From CAZILN01 sp964540005 (GTDB lineage: Bacteria; Bacteroidota; Bacteroidia; Bacteroidales; SM23-62), in contig CAZILN010000275.1 in NCBI GenBank assembly GCA_964540005.1, forward strand, positions 1 to 64,000: a stretch of DNA of 64,000 bases, written 5' to 3'. This document shows positions 34,206 through 43,161 of this stretch, piece after piece. The position numbers were made by a program, and so were the translations under genes. The notes beneath the pieces were generated by a model. That model was given only the letters and a program-made list of their open reading frames with translations, did not search any database and was not told where the DNA came from. Positions within the stretch are counted from its first letter, which is position 1; every line of letters begins with the position of its first letter.

Positions 34206-35623
34206 GGAGGAGAAATTTATTAAAGGATATTGACTGGTTGACCATCATTCTGTACCTCATGCTGGTGGGACTCGGCTGGATGAATATCTATGCTGCTGGT
34301 TTTAATGAAGAACATAGCAGGATTTTGGATTTCTCACAGAGCTATGGTAAGCAGCTGATCTGGATGCTGACTTCTTTTGTATTGATTATAACACTATTCA
34401 TTATTGACAGTAAATTCTATTCCTTTTTTGCCTACCTGATCTACCTCTTGTCTGTTCTGTCTCTTATGGCAGTCCTGGTTATTGGCAAGGAGATCAACGG
34501 AGCCAGGTCATGGTTTGAATTCGGGATTTTTAATTTTCAGCCTTCAGAATTTGCTAAAATAGCTACAGCTCTGGCCCTCGCACGACTGCTGAGTTCCTAT
34601 AATTTTAAGATCCACCAGTACAGATCAATTCTTAAAATAATACTCATAATATGTCTGCCGCCGGCACTTATAGTCTTACAGCCTGATATGGGATCTGCAC
34701 TTGTATTTGCTGCATTTATCATAGTTATTTACAGGGAAGGATTTTCGGTGGTACTTATGGTAACAGGTATTTTATTCATACTGTTGTTCTTTGCCTCTCT
34801 CCTGGTCGACAAACTGATAATATTGCTGGCGCTGACCGTCCTTGGACTGATAATTTACTGGTTCGTTTCGAAACAGTCCAGACAGGTGTTCCGGGCCATC
34901 CTGATCCTGGCCGTGATCAGTTCTGTGGTTTACCTGGCAAATTATTTCCTGGTACAGAAGCTGAGTGAGTACCTGGTGGCCATAATCTCGCTTCTGACGG
35001 CAGCTATTATCTATCTTGTTTATGCGTACAGAAAAAAGCTTCAATCGGTTTACCTCATCCTTCTGATCTTTTTTGTTTCAATAGCCTATACTTTTTCAAT
35101 TGATTATGTTTTCAACGAGGTCCTGAAAGAACACCAGCAGAGAAGGGTGAATATCCTGCTTGGTATTGAGGACGATCCCCTGGGAGTTGGATACAATGTC
35201 AATCAATCGAAAATTGCTATAGGTTCGGGCGGACTGACGGGAAAAGGATTCTTACAGGGTACCCAGACAAAGTTTGATTTTGTTCCCGAGCAGAGTACCG
35301 ACTTTATTTTCTGTACGGTAGGGGAAGAATGGGGTTTTATAGGAACCAGTTTCGTTATTGTTTTGTTTATTTTTCTTTTGTTGCGCATCATCATACTGGC
35401 AGAAAGGCAGCGATCCGATTTCAGCAGGATCTATGCCTACGGGGTGGTTTCCATCCTCTTGTTTCATTTTGCCATTAATATCGGTATGACCATTGGATTA
35501 TTTCCTGTTATAGGAATACCTCTTCCGTTCCTGAGCTATGGGGGTTCCTCACTCTGGTCATTCACCATTCTCCTGTTCATTCTTATCAGGTTGGATGCCA
35601 GCAGAATGGATCTTATCAGGTAA
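34202..35623 (+). CDS. rodA: Peptidoglycan glycosyltransferase RodA (SEDS family)
   Basis: 473 residues with ten or more membrane helices. SEDS motifs: [76 protein letters not shown] and [13 protein letters not shown]. The protein is about 100 residues longer than many RodA proteins because of extra hydrophobic segments in the middle (about 170-300), usual for Bacteroidota. It polymerises glycan strands with PBP2. Confidence 0.95.
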   Translation: MRRRNLLKDIDWLTIILYLMLVGLGWMNIYAAGFNEEHSRILDFSQSYGKQLIWMLTSFVLIITLFIIDSKFYSFFAYLIYLLSVLSLMAVLVIGKEINGARSWFEFGIFNFQPSEFAKIATALALARLLSSYNFKIHQYRSILKIILIICLPPALIVLQPDMGSALVFAAFIIVIYREGFSVVLMVTGILFILLFFASLLVDKLIILLALTVLGLIIYWFVSKQSRQVFRAILILAVISSVVYLANYFLVQKLSEYLVAIISLLTAAIIYLVYAYRKKLQSVYLILLIFFVSIAYTFSIDYVFNEVLKEHQQRRVNILLGIEDDPLGVGYNVNQSKIAIGSGGLTGKGFLQGTQTKFDFVPEQSTDFIFCTVGEEWGFIGTSFVIVLFIFLLLRIIILAERQRSDFSRIYAYGVVSILLFHFAINIGMTIGLFPVIGIPLPFLSYGGSSLWSFTILLFILIRLDASRMDLIR

Positions 35624-35833
35624 AATGGCAAATGATGTAAGCGTAAATTTTCGTTCAGCTTTCTATTCGAAGATAAATCCATCAACAGGCTATTACAGCT
35701 TTTATATATCGTTTTTTTTTTTTATATTACACAAATAAGCCTGGTTTGGCTGCTCTTTTGGGCAGGTCTGAAAAGAGATGCTCAATTAATTTCCCGAGAT
35801 ACCGGGAATTGCAAAAAGCGAATTCAACAGAAA

Positions 35834-37219
35834 ATGAAATACAGATCATATAATCTGCGGAATTACCATCAGATCAAACAGATCAACAGGTTGACAAAGC
35901 AGGAAATAATTGAATTAGAGACAGTAGCAAGGGTGCTTCCATTTAAAACGAATAATTATGTAATTGATGAATTGATAGATTGGAAAAATTATCGCAACGA
36001 CCCCATCTACTTACTGAATTTTCCTCAGAAGGGGATGCTGTCTGATGAACACTTCACGACTATTAAAGATCTGTTATGCTATAATGCTCCAAAATCAGAA
36101 ATATCTGGGGAGATCAATAATATCCGTCTTGAGCTTAATCCCCATCCGGCCGGTCAGATGGAATATAACGTACCGGAACTGAACGGGGAGAAACTTCGGG
36201 GTATTCAGCATAAATACAGGGAGACTGTTTTGTTTTTCCCTTCCCAGGGACAAACCTGCCATGCTTACTGCACCTTTTGTTTCAGATGGCCCCAGTTTAC
36301 GGGCATAGATGAGCTTAAATTTGCCATGCGGGAAACTGAGTTGCTGGTAGAATACCTGAAAAAGAATGATCATATCACGGATGTCCTCATCACGGGAGGC
36401 GATCCGATGACCATGAGTTCCAGTGTGTTATCAAAATATATCGATGCCATACTGAAGGCAGACATACCCCATCTTCAGAATCTGCGTATCGGGACAAAAA
36501 CCCTGGCCTTCTGGCCTTACAGGTACCTGACTGATCCGGATGCTGACGAAATTATCGGGCTATTCAAGAAAGTAGTGGACTCAGGGTTAAATCTGGCTTT
36601 TATGGCTCATGTCAGTCACCCCGCTGAACTTAAAACCATTGCTGTTCAGGAAGCTATTGGCAGGATAAGGAAAACTGGAGCACAAATCCGAACACAATCC
36701 CCGGTATTGAAGTATATCAACAATAAATCCGATATCTGGGCTAGCATGTGGAAAAAACAGGTGAAGCTGGGAATGATACCATACTATATGTTCGTCGCCC
36801 GTGATACCGGAGCACAGAATTTCTTTGCAGTTCCGCTGGGTGAAACATGGAGAATATTCCGGAACGCATATAAGCAGGTCAGTGGTATTGCACGAACGGT
36901 ACGCGGACCCAGCATGTCAGCCAATCCAGGCAAGGTTCAGATAGTAGGCGTCATGGAAATCGAAGAGGAACCGGTATTTGTACTGATGTTCCTTCAGGCA
37001 AGGAACCCTGATTGGGTTCGTCGTCCCTTCCTGGCAAAGTATGACCCGAAAGCCTTCTGGCTGACAGATCTGAAACCGGCTTTCGGGAAGAAAGAATTTT
37101 ACTACTCAGCGGAGTTCAGAAGAATGATGAAAGTGGAAGAAGACAGTATAAGCTTATTTCCCGAGGAGCTCAAAAATCACTTCAGGGATTACATTAACCG
37201 ACCCCCGGACAGCTACTAG
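35834..37219 (+). CDS. KamA-family radical SAM protein (lysine 2,3-aminomutase-like)
   Basis: 461 residues. The SAM-cluster motif is CHAYCTFCFRW (C-x3-C-x2-C); DVLITGGDPMTMSS is a conserved barrel motif. A lysine in SANPGKVQIVG corresponds to the PLP lysine of lysine 2,3-aminomutase, but the glycine run before it is reduced and the C-terminal zinc cysteines of the clostridial enzyme are missing. It is therefore a divergent KamA; the substrate may not be free lysine. It converges with the ACP phosphodiesterase gene, with one base between the stop codons. Confidence 0.75.
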   Translation: MKYRSYNLRNYHQIKQINRLTKQEIIELETVARVLPFKTNNYVIDELIDWKNYRNDPIYLLNFPQKGMLSDEHFTTIKDLLCYNAPKSEISGEINNIRLELNPHPAGQMEYNVPELNGEKLRGIQHKYRETVLFFPSQGQTCHAYCTFCFRWPQFTGIDELKFAMRETELLVEYLKKNDHITDVLITGGDPMTMSSSVLSKYIDAILKADIPHLQNLRIGTKTLAFWPYRYLTDPDADEIIGLFKKVVDSGLNLAFMAHVSHPAELKTIAVQEAIGRIRKTGAQIRTQSPVLKYINNKSDIWASMWKKQVKLGMIPYYMFVARDTGAQNFFAVPLGETWRIFRNAYKQVSGIARTVRGPSMSANPGKVQIVGVMEIEEEPVFVLMFLQARNPDWVRRPFLAKYDPKAFWLTDLKPAFGKKEFYYSAEFRRMMKVEEDSISLFPEELKNHFRDYINRPPDSY

Positions 37220-37220
37220 C

Positions 37221-37808
37221 TCACAACTTTATCGAATGGTGTAGCCTGACGTATTCTGTGATCTCCCGCAGAAAATCAAGGGAATGTTTTTCAAGAACTG
37301 AATAATTAGCCCGCAATTGACGTATGGCATATTCAGAATGGTCCGGAAGGCTTGTCCGTAATGCCATCCTGCGTAAAACCGATTCCAGGCCGTCAAGGCT
37401 TGCATAAGCCTCCAGCCAGTTGCTTCTTATAAAATATGGAAAAAAGCCTTTTACTCCTTCAGGGAAGAAGTCCCAATGTGAATCCAGGATTTCGTATTGC
37501 CTGTGAATATACCTGGAGAGTGAGATCCGGCTGAAATCACTCCAGTTCACTGCCAGGAAATGATCGTAGAAAATATCTATGACAATTCCTGAGTACTTGC
37601 CATATTCCTCCCGTATATAAGCTTTACATGACCGGGTTATGGAATGCTTATCAGTAAAAGAATCTATACTCCTGTGCAGGAGTATCCCCTGCCTGATTTT
37701 TTTGGGATACAGGATATAATCATGACCCTTGACGTAGTCTCCAATAAAGTTCCCGACCAGGATTTCTTCAGAAGAACCGGAGAGATATATATGGGCCAGG
37801 AAATTCAT
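37221..37808 (-). CDS. ACP phosphodiesterase (DUF479/AcpH family)
   Basis: A 195-residue all-helical protein. MNFLAHIYLSG, then VGNFIGDYVKG, and GILLHRSIDSFTDKH supply the His/Asp metal ligands of the HD-like AcpH family, which removes 4'-phosphopantetheine from acyl carrier protein. IVIDIFYDHFLAVNW is a further conserved motif. Confidence 0.85.
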   Translation of the reverse strand: MNFLAHIYLSGSSEEILVGNFIGDYVKGHDYILYPKKIRQGILLHRSIDSFTDKHSITRSCKAYIREEYGKYSGIVIDIFYDHFLAVNWSDFSRISLSRYIHRQYEILDSHWDFFPEGVKGFFPYFIRSNWLEAYASLDGLESVLRRMALRTSLPDHSEYAIRQLRANYSVLEKHSLDFLREITEYVRLHHSIKL

Positions 37809-37946
37809 TGTACCCTTGGTTTGGGATATGATCTTACCATGCTAATGCAATAATAGAAAGGACTCATCTTAATAACTAAAAATAGCTAAATAGTATACCC
37901 TGGTAAACATATTTAATAACATATCAGCTAAGCTTTTCAAATAATG

Positions 37947-37973
37947 TACCTTTGAATAATTCATGTATTTTTG
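37947..37973 (+). promoter_or_regulatory. Two -7-like boxes before the cDPGS-like gene
   Basis: TACCTTTG (37947-37954) and TATTTTTG (37966-37973) both fit TAnnTTTG and lie 35 and 16 bases before ATG 37990. Either could serve as the promoter. Confidence 0.4.
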
Positions 37974-37989
37974 ATAAAATTTTCATAGT

Positions 37990-39333
37990 ATGGAACAGAA
38001 GAAAGTTATTATTATCGGGGCAGCAGGAAGGGATTTTCATAATTTCAATACTTGTTACAGGAATGATTCCCGCTACCGGGTTCTTGCTTTTACGGCAGCC
38101 CAGATACCGGACATCGACGACAGAAAATACCCTGCAGAGCTGGCCGGACCTGCATATCCTGAAGGGATCCCTATTTATTCTGAAGAAGAATTACCGGAAC
38201 TTATCAGGTCCCTTGAAGTGGATGAATGTGTGTTTTCCTATAGTGACGTTGCCTATCAGAAGGTAATGTCAATATCTGCCATTGTTAATGCAGCCGGAGC
38301 CAGTTTTGTACTGCTGGGGGGGAAACCGACTATGATAAAGAGCAACAAACCTGTCATCGCTGTGGGTGCGGTCCGGACAGGTTGCGGGAAGAGCCAGACA
38401 TCCAGGCGGATAGTTCAGAAGCTGATGAATCATGGATTGAAAGTTGTTGCCGTGCGTCACCCCATGCCTTATGGTGACCTGGTAGCACAAAAAGTGCAGC
38501 GTTTTGCATGTCTTGATGACCTCTCAAAATACGAATGTACTATTGAGGAGATGGAAGAATATGAACCTCATATTGTCAGGGGGAATGTCATTTATGCTGG
38601 TGTGGATTATGAGGCCATTCTGAGGGAAGCCGAAAATGACCCCGACGGATGTGACATAATACTCTGGGATGGTGGTAATAATGATTTCCCGTTTTACCAG
38701 CCTGACCTGATGATAACGGTCACCGATCCTCACAGGCCAGGGCATGAACTGGCTTACTATCCCGGTGAAGTTACACTCCGCATTGCAGATGTTGCAGTGA
38801 TCAACAAAATTGACAGCGCTGATGGCGCATCTGTTGAAGAGGTAAGAAGAAACATAGGCTTAATAAACCCGGATGCACGGATAATAGATGCCGCTTCACC
38901 CATCAGTGTTGAGGATCCTTCCGTAATAAAAGGCAAGAGGGTTCTGGTCATAGAAGACGGTCCCACCCTGACTCACGGGGAGATGAAGATAGGTGCCGGC
39001 GTGGTGGCAGCAAGGAAATTTGGTGCTGCAGAACTCGTTGATCCAAGGCCATTTACAGTTGGGAGACTGACGAAAACATTTGAAACCTATCCGGATATTG
39101 GAACACTGTTGCCGGCTATGGGGTATGGCGAAGAGCAATTGAAAGACCTTGAAACCACAATAAATAATACGGATTGTGATTCGGTAATAATCGGTACGCC
39201 AATCGACCTGAACAGGATCATTAACATTAAAAAACCCAATACCAGGGTTTATTATGATCTGCAGGAGATCGGTTGTCCCAACCTGGATGAGTTACTGGAA
39301 GAGTTTCTCGAAAGCAAAGGGCTGTTGGAATGA
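37990..39333 (+). CDS. Cyclic 2,3-diphosphoglycerate synthetase-like GTPase (COG2403)
   Basis: 447 residues. IIIGAAGRDFHNFNTCYR opens a Rossmann-like domain; the P-loop GAVRTGCGKSQTSRRI (about 118-133) and VAVRHPMPYGDL follow; ILWDGGNNDFPF is a Walker B-like region and NKIDSADGAS an NKxD-like base-recognition motif. The family name comes from methanogen enzymes that form cyclic 2,3-diphosphoglycerate, but bacterial members have no established role. It is convergent with pgi. GTP use is inferred from NKID. Confidence 0.75.
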   Translation: MEQKKVIIIGAAGRDFHNFNTCYRNDSRYRVLAFTAAQIPDIDDRKYPAELAGPAYPEGIPIYSEEELPELIRSLEVDECVFSYSDVAYQKVMSISAIVNAAGASFVLLGGKPTMIKSNKPVIAVGAVRTGCGKSQTSRRIVQKLMNHGLKVVAVRHPMPYGDLVAQKVQRFACLDDLSKYECTIEEMEEYEPHIVRGNVIYAGVDYEAILREAENDPDGCDIILWDGGNNDFPFYQPDLMITVTDPHRPGHELAYYPGEVTLRIADVAVINKIDSADGASVEEVRRNIGLINPDARIIDAASPISVEDPSVIKGKRVLVIEDGPTLTHGEMKIGAGVVAARKFGAAELVDPRPFTVGRLTKTFETYPDIGTLLPAMGYGEEQLKDLETTINNTDCDSVIIGTPIDLNRIINIKKPNTRVYYDLQEIGCPNLDELLEEFLESKGLLE

Positions 39334-39336
39334 ACC

Positions 39337-39370
39337 GATCCGATCGATCGATCGGATCAATCGATCCGAT
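39337..39370. terminator. Palindromic ATCG-rich element, likely bidirectional terminator
   Basis: Bases 39337-39358 form a perfect 22-bp palindrome built from GATC/CGAT steps. ATCGGATC (39351-39358) can alternatively pair with GATCCGAT (39363-39370) around AATC. The element lies between the stop codons of two convergent genes 46 bases apart. There is no long T-run, so terminator function is inferred from position. Confidence 0.5.
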
Positions 39371-39379
39371 GAATTTCCG

Positions 39380-40726
39380 CTAAGACAGGCGGTCCTTCAG
39401 TTTCCTGGTTTCTTCTTCAAATCCGGGTTTTTCCAGCAGGGCAAACATATTTTTTTTATAGGCTTCCACTCCTGGCTGGTTGAATGGATTGATCCCCAGC
39501 ATGTACCCGCTGATGGCACAGGCCTTTTCAAAGAAATAGATCAGGGCACCCAGGTAATATTCATTCAGCGCAGGAATCTCCAGATGGATATTTGGTACAC
39601 CCCCGTCAACATGTGCCAGAAGAGTGCCCAGTTCGGCCATTTTATTCACATGGTTAATGCTTTTTCCAGACAGGTAGTTAAGCTCATCAAGATCCTCCTG
39701 GTCAACTGGTACAAGTACCTGTTTTGACTGGGATGCTATACTGAGCACTGTTTCGAAAACGGATCGTTCCCCTTCCTGTATGTACTGTCCCATTGAATGC
39801 AGATCGGTAGTATAGGTTACACTGGCCAGGAATATCCCTTTCAGGTTCTTTCCTTCACTTTCCGCGAAGAGCTGTTTCCACCATTCAGAAAAGTAAACCA
39901 TCCGGCTATCATAATTGGCCAGGATCTCTATTTTCCATCCCTTCCTGTACAGGGAATTTCTGGCAGCAGCATACAGGGTTGCAGGATTTTCCTTGAAAGG
40001 AATGCTGCTGTATGTGGCATTTTCCATCGCAAGAGCCCCTCTGATCAGTTCATTTATGTTAAATCCGGCAGCGGCTACAGGAAGCAGTCCCACAGGAGTG
40101 AGTGCGGAAAACCTTCCCCCCGTATCATCAGGTATTACAAAGGTCTTGTAGCCTGAGCGGTCAGCCAGGGTGCGTAATGCCCCTTTTTGTTTATCAGTAA
40201 TTGCTATGATGCGTCCGGCGGCATTTTCCTTTCCGTATTTTGCTTCCAGGTGGTTTTTTATTATCCTGAAAGCCAGGGCAGGTTCGGTTGTGGTCCCTGA
40301 TTTGGATATTACGACTATTCCATATTCCTTTTTATCCAGGACCTCTAACAGTTCATATATATAGTCTTCACCGATATTATGACCGGCAAACAATATTAGC
40401 GGATCTTTGTGATCACCAGCCTGGGCCATGAATTGGTGGCTGAGTGCTGAAATAATTGCACGAGCACCCAGGTAGGACCCTCCAATGCCAATTACTACCA
40501 CGGCATCCATGGACTCATGCATTGAGCGGGCCGTAGAATTGATATCCTCAATCAGCTCAGGAGCAATGGTTGAAGGAAGATCCTGCCAGCCTGTAAAATC
40601 ATTTCCCTCACCGGTCCTGTCTTCCAGAATTTTCAAACATTTAATAGTTTCTTCCTGTAAGTCAAGTAGTTCTGACTCGGTCACAAATGCTTTAATTTGG
40701 TCAAGATTCAGTTTCAGTTGTTCCAT
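39380..40726 (-). CDS. pgi: Glucose-6-phosphate isomerase
   Basis: 448 residues, the shorter Bacillus-type form. It interconverts glucose 6-phosphate and fructose 6-phosphate. Motifs: VVIGIGGSYLGARAII, VISKSGTTTEPALAFRI, DDTGGRFSALTPVGLLP, QYIQEGERSVFETVL and FNQPGVEAYKKNMFALL. Catalytic Glu and His lie in the last blocks. Complete. Confidence 0.95.
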   Translation of the reverse strand: MEQLKLNLDQIKAFVTESELLDLQEETIKCLKILEDRTGEGNDFTGWQDLPSTIAPELIEDINSTARSMHESMDAVVVIGIGGSYLGARAIISALSHQFMAQAGDHKDPLILFAGHNIGEDYIYELLEVLDKKEYGIVVISKSGTTTEPALAFRIIKNHLEAKYGKENAAGRIIAITDKQKGALRTLADRSGYKTFVIPDDTGGRFSALTPVGLLPVAAAGFNINELIRGALAMENATYSSIPFKENPATLYAAARNSLYRKGWKIEILANYDSRMVYFSEWWKQLFAESEGKNLKGIFLASVTYTTDLHSMGQYIQEGERSVFETVLSIASQSKQVLVPVDQEDLDELNYLSGKSINHVNKMAELGTLLAHVDGGVPNIHLEIPALNEYYLGALIYFFEKACAISGYMLGINPFNQPGVEAYKKNMFALLEKPGFEEETRKLKDRLS

Positions 40727-40830
40727 TTATTGATAGATTGATAAAAGATGTAAAGATAATATAAGAAGGATTGTTTTGATAATATGGTAAGGATTAAATC
40801 AGGAACTGAGGCCGGCTCAGAATAATATCG

Positions 40831-40838
40831 TACTTTTG
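40831..40838 (+). promoter_or_regulatory. -7 box (TACTTTTG) before lipA
   Basis: TACTTTTG fits TAnnTTTG, 30 bases before ATG 40869 and 12 before ATG 40851. Confidence 0.4.
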
Positions 40839-40868
40839 TGTCTTATATAGATGTATCAGAAGGAAGCT

Positions 40869-41735
40869 ATGACAAAGGAAACACAGACTGACAGGAAGAG
40901 GCTGCCGGAATGGTTCAGGATGGAGCGCGCCGATGGAAGAAATTATTCCAGGTTAAAGAACCTGGTAGAAAAAAACCGGCTCAATACCATTTGCAAGAGC
41001 GGCAATTGCCCGAATATAGGAGAATGCTGGAATGTCGGTACGGCCACTTTCATGATACTGGGCAATATATGCACCCGTGCCTGTAAGTTCTGTTCGGTAA
41101 CAACAGGAAAACCAATGCCGGTTGATCCCGGGGAGCCTGAACGGCTGGCTGAATCGATCAGGAAAATGGGGGTGAGGCACTGCGTCATTACATCAGTTGA
41201 CCGGGATGACCTTGAAGATGGGGGAGCCGCCTTATGGGTAGAAACCATCAGGCAGATCAGGCTGCTTAATCCCGGAGTTACCATAGAGACCCTCATTCCT
41301 GATTTCAGGGGCAGTCATGAATATATTCAGCAGGTGATTGATGCGGGTCCGCGGGTGATTTCACACAACCTGGAGACCGTACGCAGGCTCACCCCGGGGA
41401 TACGCAGCCTGAATAAATACGAGACCAGCCTGGAGGTAATCAGGTATATTGCAGGTGCAGGTAAAATTGCCAAATCAGGGATTATGCTTGGACTGGGTGA
41501 AACAGAACAGGAGGTGCTGGAAACTATGGACGATCTCCTGGCAGCCGGATGCAAAGTCATGACCATAGGGCAGTACCTTCAACCTACCCTCAAAAACCAT
41601 CCGGTCAGGGACTACATTACTCCTGAAAAATTCCGGTATTACGGGGAAACCGGATTGAAAAAGGGATTCAGGTTTGTGGAGAGCAGTCCACTGGTCCGAT
41701 CTTCCTATCATGCAGAAAGGCACATTGATGCGTAG
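40869..41735 (+). CDS. lipA: Lipoyl synthase
   Basis: 288 residues from ATG 40869. It inserts two sulfurs into octanoyl groups on carrier domains. The auxiliary cluster motif CKSGNCPNIGEC and the radical SAM motif CTRACKFC are complete, and VRSSYHAE holds the C-terminal Ser ligand R-S-S-Y. The ORF could begin at ATG 40851; I prefer 40869 because GAAGGA sits just upstream. Confidence 0.94.
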   Translation: MTKETQTDRKRLPEWFRMERADGRNYSRLKNLVEKNRLNTICKSGNCPNIGECWNVGTATFMILGNICTRACKFCSVTTGKPMPVDPGEPERLAESIRKMGVRHCVITSVDRDDLEDGGAALWVETIRQIRLLNPGVTIETLIPDFRGSHEYIQQVIDAGPRVISHNLETVRRLTPGIRSLNKYETSLEVIRYIAGAGKIAKSGIMLGLGETEQEVLETMDDLLAAGCKVMTIGQYLQPTLKNHPVRDYITPEKFRYYGETGLKKGFRFVESSPLVRSSYHAERHIDA

Positions 41736-41793
41736 TAATATTTAAATATACCATCGTGATTAAGGAAGAATAATCTTTTTTAACCGGGGATTC

Positions 41794-43161
41794 CTATTTC
41801 GGGAAAGCCATTGTAAAAACAGTCTTTATCCTCGGTTCGCTTTCTGCAGTGAGATAGCCCCCGTGGAGATTCATGATCTGCCTCGAGAGGGACAAGCCTA
41901 TACCCATTCCGTCCTGCCTGGTAGTAAAGAAAGGCAGAAAAATATCCTGGATCATTTCATGCTCTATCCCGATCCCGTTATCCTCTACCAGAATATTCAC
42001 ATAATAAATTGCCTCGTTTACAGAAAGCCTGATCATAGGATCCTTGCTCTTCTGAACTGCAAATATGCTGTTTTTTATAAGGTTGATAAGGACCTGCTCC
42101 ACCAGTGAAGGATCTGCATGGATATGCAGGCTGTTGTCCGGTTTGACATTGGTGATCTGTATCCCTTTTTCTTTTAGTTCGTTCCTGAAAAGTCCGGTCA
42201 TTCTACTCAGCAGTACAACAGGATTGATCATTTCTTTAACCGGCGGGGGAATTTTTGTTAGTTGCCTGTATTTTTCAACAAACTGGTATAAGTGTTCACT
42301 CCTTTCATGGACAGTTTGAATGCTGCTGTGCATATCTTCCACGTCCTGCTGGCTGAATTCGGAGGGTTTTTTTGCCTGTCCCATCTGGTTCTCCAGCAGC
42401 ATAACTATGGTTTCTGTCATGGAGGTAATGGGTGTGACTGAATTCCTGATCTCGTGCCTCAGGACCTGTATGAGTTTGTGCCAAGCTTCGATTTCTTTCT
42501 GTTCAAGCTCGCTTCGAATGTCCTGAATAGTAATGATTTTAAAACTGGACCCCATAATAACCACAGAGCTGACATTTATGGATAATTGCCTGGGTTCGGT
42601 ATTGACACTTACTTCAAGTAATTTATTGCCCTTTCCTTTAATCCCATCGATTTCTGGTACAAGATTATTATTATTTGATTGTAACTCGGACCATCGTTTC
42701 TGGTCTTTTATTCCTAACAATTCCCTGGCCGTCTGGTTGATCAGTTCGATTTCATCCTCATCTTTAATGGCAATAATCCCGGTTCTGATATGTCCGATTA
42801 TCATTTGCAGGTATTTCAGTTGCGCTTCTTTCTCCAACCTGGCCCTGTCCAGATCTGAGATCACTTTATTCAGCGATCTGTAAAGATTTTTGAAGGGAGT
42901 CCCTACCGATTTTTCATCGAACTTTTCAGAAAGATCATTATAACTTATATTACTAACAAACCTTGCAATTTCCTTATTGCTCCTGTTAATGAATTTGATC
43001 AGGTCAAGTACCTGAAATATCAGAATAAGGGACAGAATGATTGGCAGGAAGAGCAGATCGCGGTTCCCTATCAAAACGTATACACTCCCTGTCAGGAATA
43101 CATTAAACAGCAGTAGAATGGTCCTGATTATTAACCAGAAATAATAATATTTAGAGGCCAT
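41794..43161 (-). CDS. NtrY/NtrB-like sensor histidine kinase
   Basis: 455 residues from the ATG ending at 43161. Two membrane helices (about 8-50) are followed by a HAMP-like linker, a PAS domain (about 115-225; GIIAIKDEDEIELINQTARELLG), the H-box VLRHEIRNSVTPI, the N-box INLIKNSIFAV, and G-boxes VEDNGIGIEHE and GMGIGLSLSRQI. It has almost no periplasmic part, so it probably senses a membrane or cytosolic signal. It overlaps the regulator gene by 11 bases. Confidence 0.88.
   Translation of the reverse strand: MASKYYYFWLIIRTILLLFNVFLTGSVYVLIGNRDLLFLPIILSLILIFQVLDLIKFINRSNKEIARFVSNISYNDLSEKFDEKSVGTPFKNLYRSLNKVISDLDRARLEKEAQLKYLQMIIGHIRTGIIAIKDEDEIELINQTARELLGIKDQKRWSELQSNNNNLVPEIDGIKGKGNKLLEVSVNTEPRQLSINVSSVVIMGSSFKIITIQDIRSELEQKEIEAWHKLIQVLRHEIRNSVTPITSMTETIVMLLENQMGQAKKPSEFSQQDVEDMHSSIQTVHERSEHLYQFVEKYRQLTKIPPPVKEMINPVVLLSRMTGLFRNELKEKGIQITNVKPDNSLHIHADPSLVEQVLINLIKNSIFAVQKSKDPMIRLSVNEAIYYVNILVEDNGIGIEHEMIQDIFLPFFTTRQDGMGIGLSLSRQIMNLHGGYLTAESEPRIKTVFTMAFPK

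Noticed and set aside
35710..35723. T-run after rodA as a terminator
   Set aside because: No stable stem precedes the T-run; treated as a homopolymer in an AT-rich gap.
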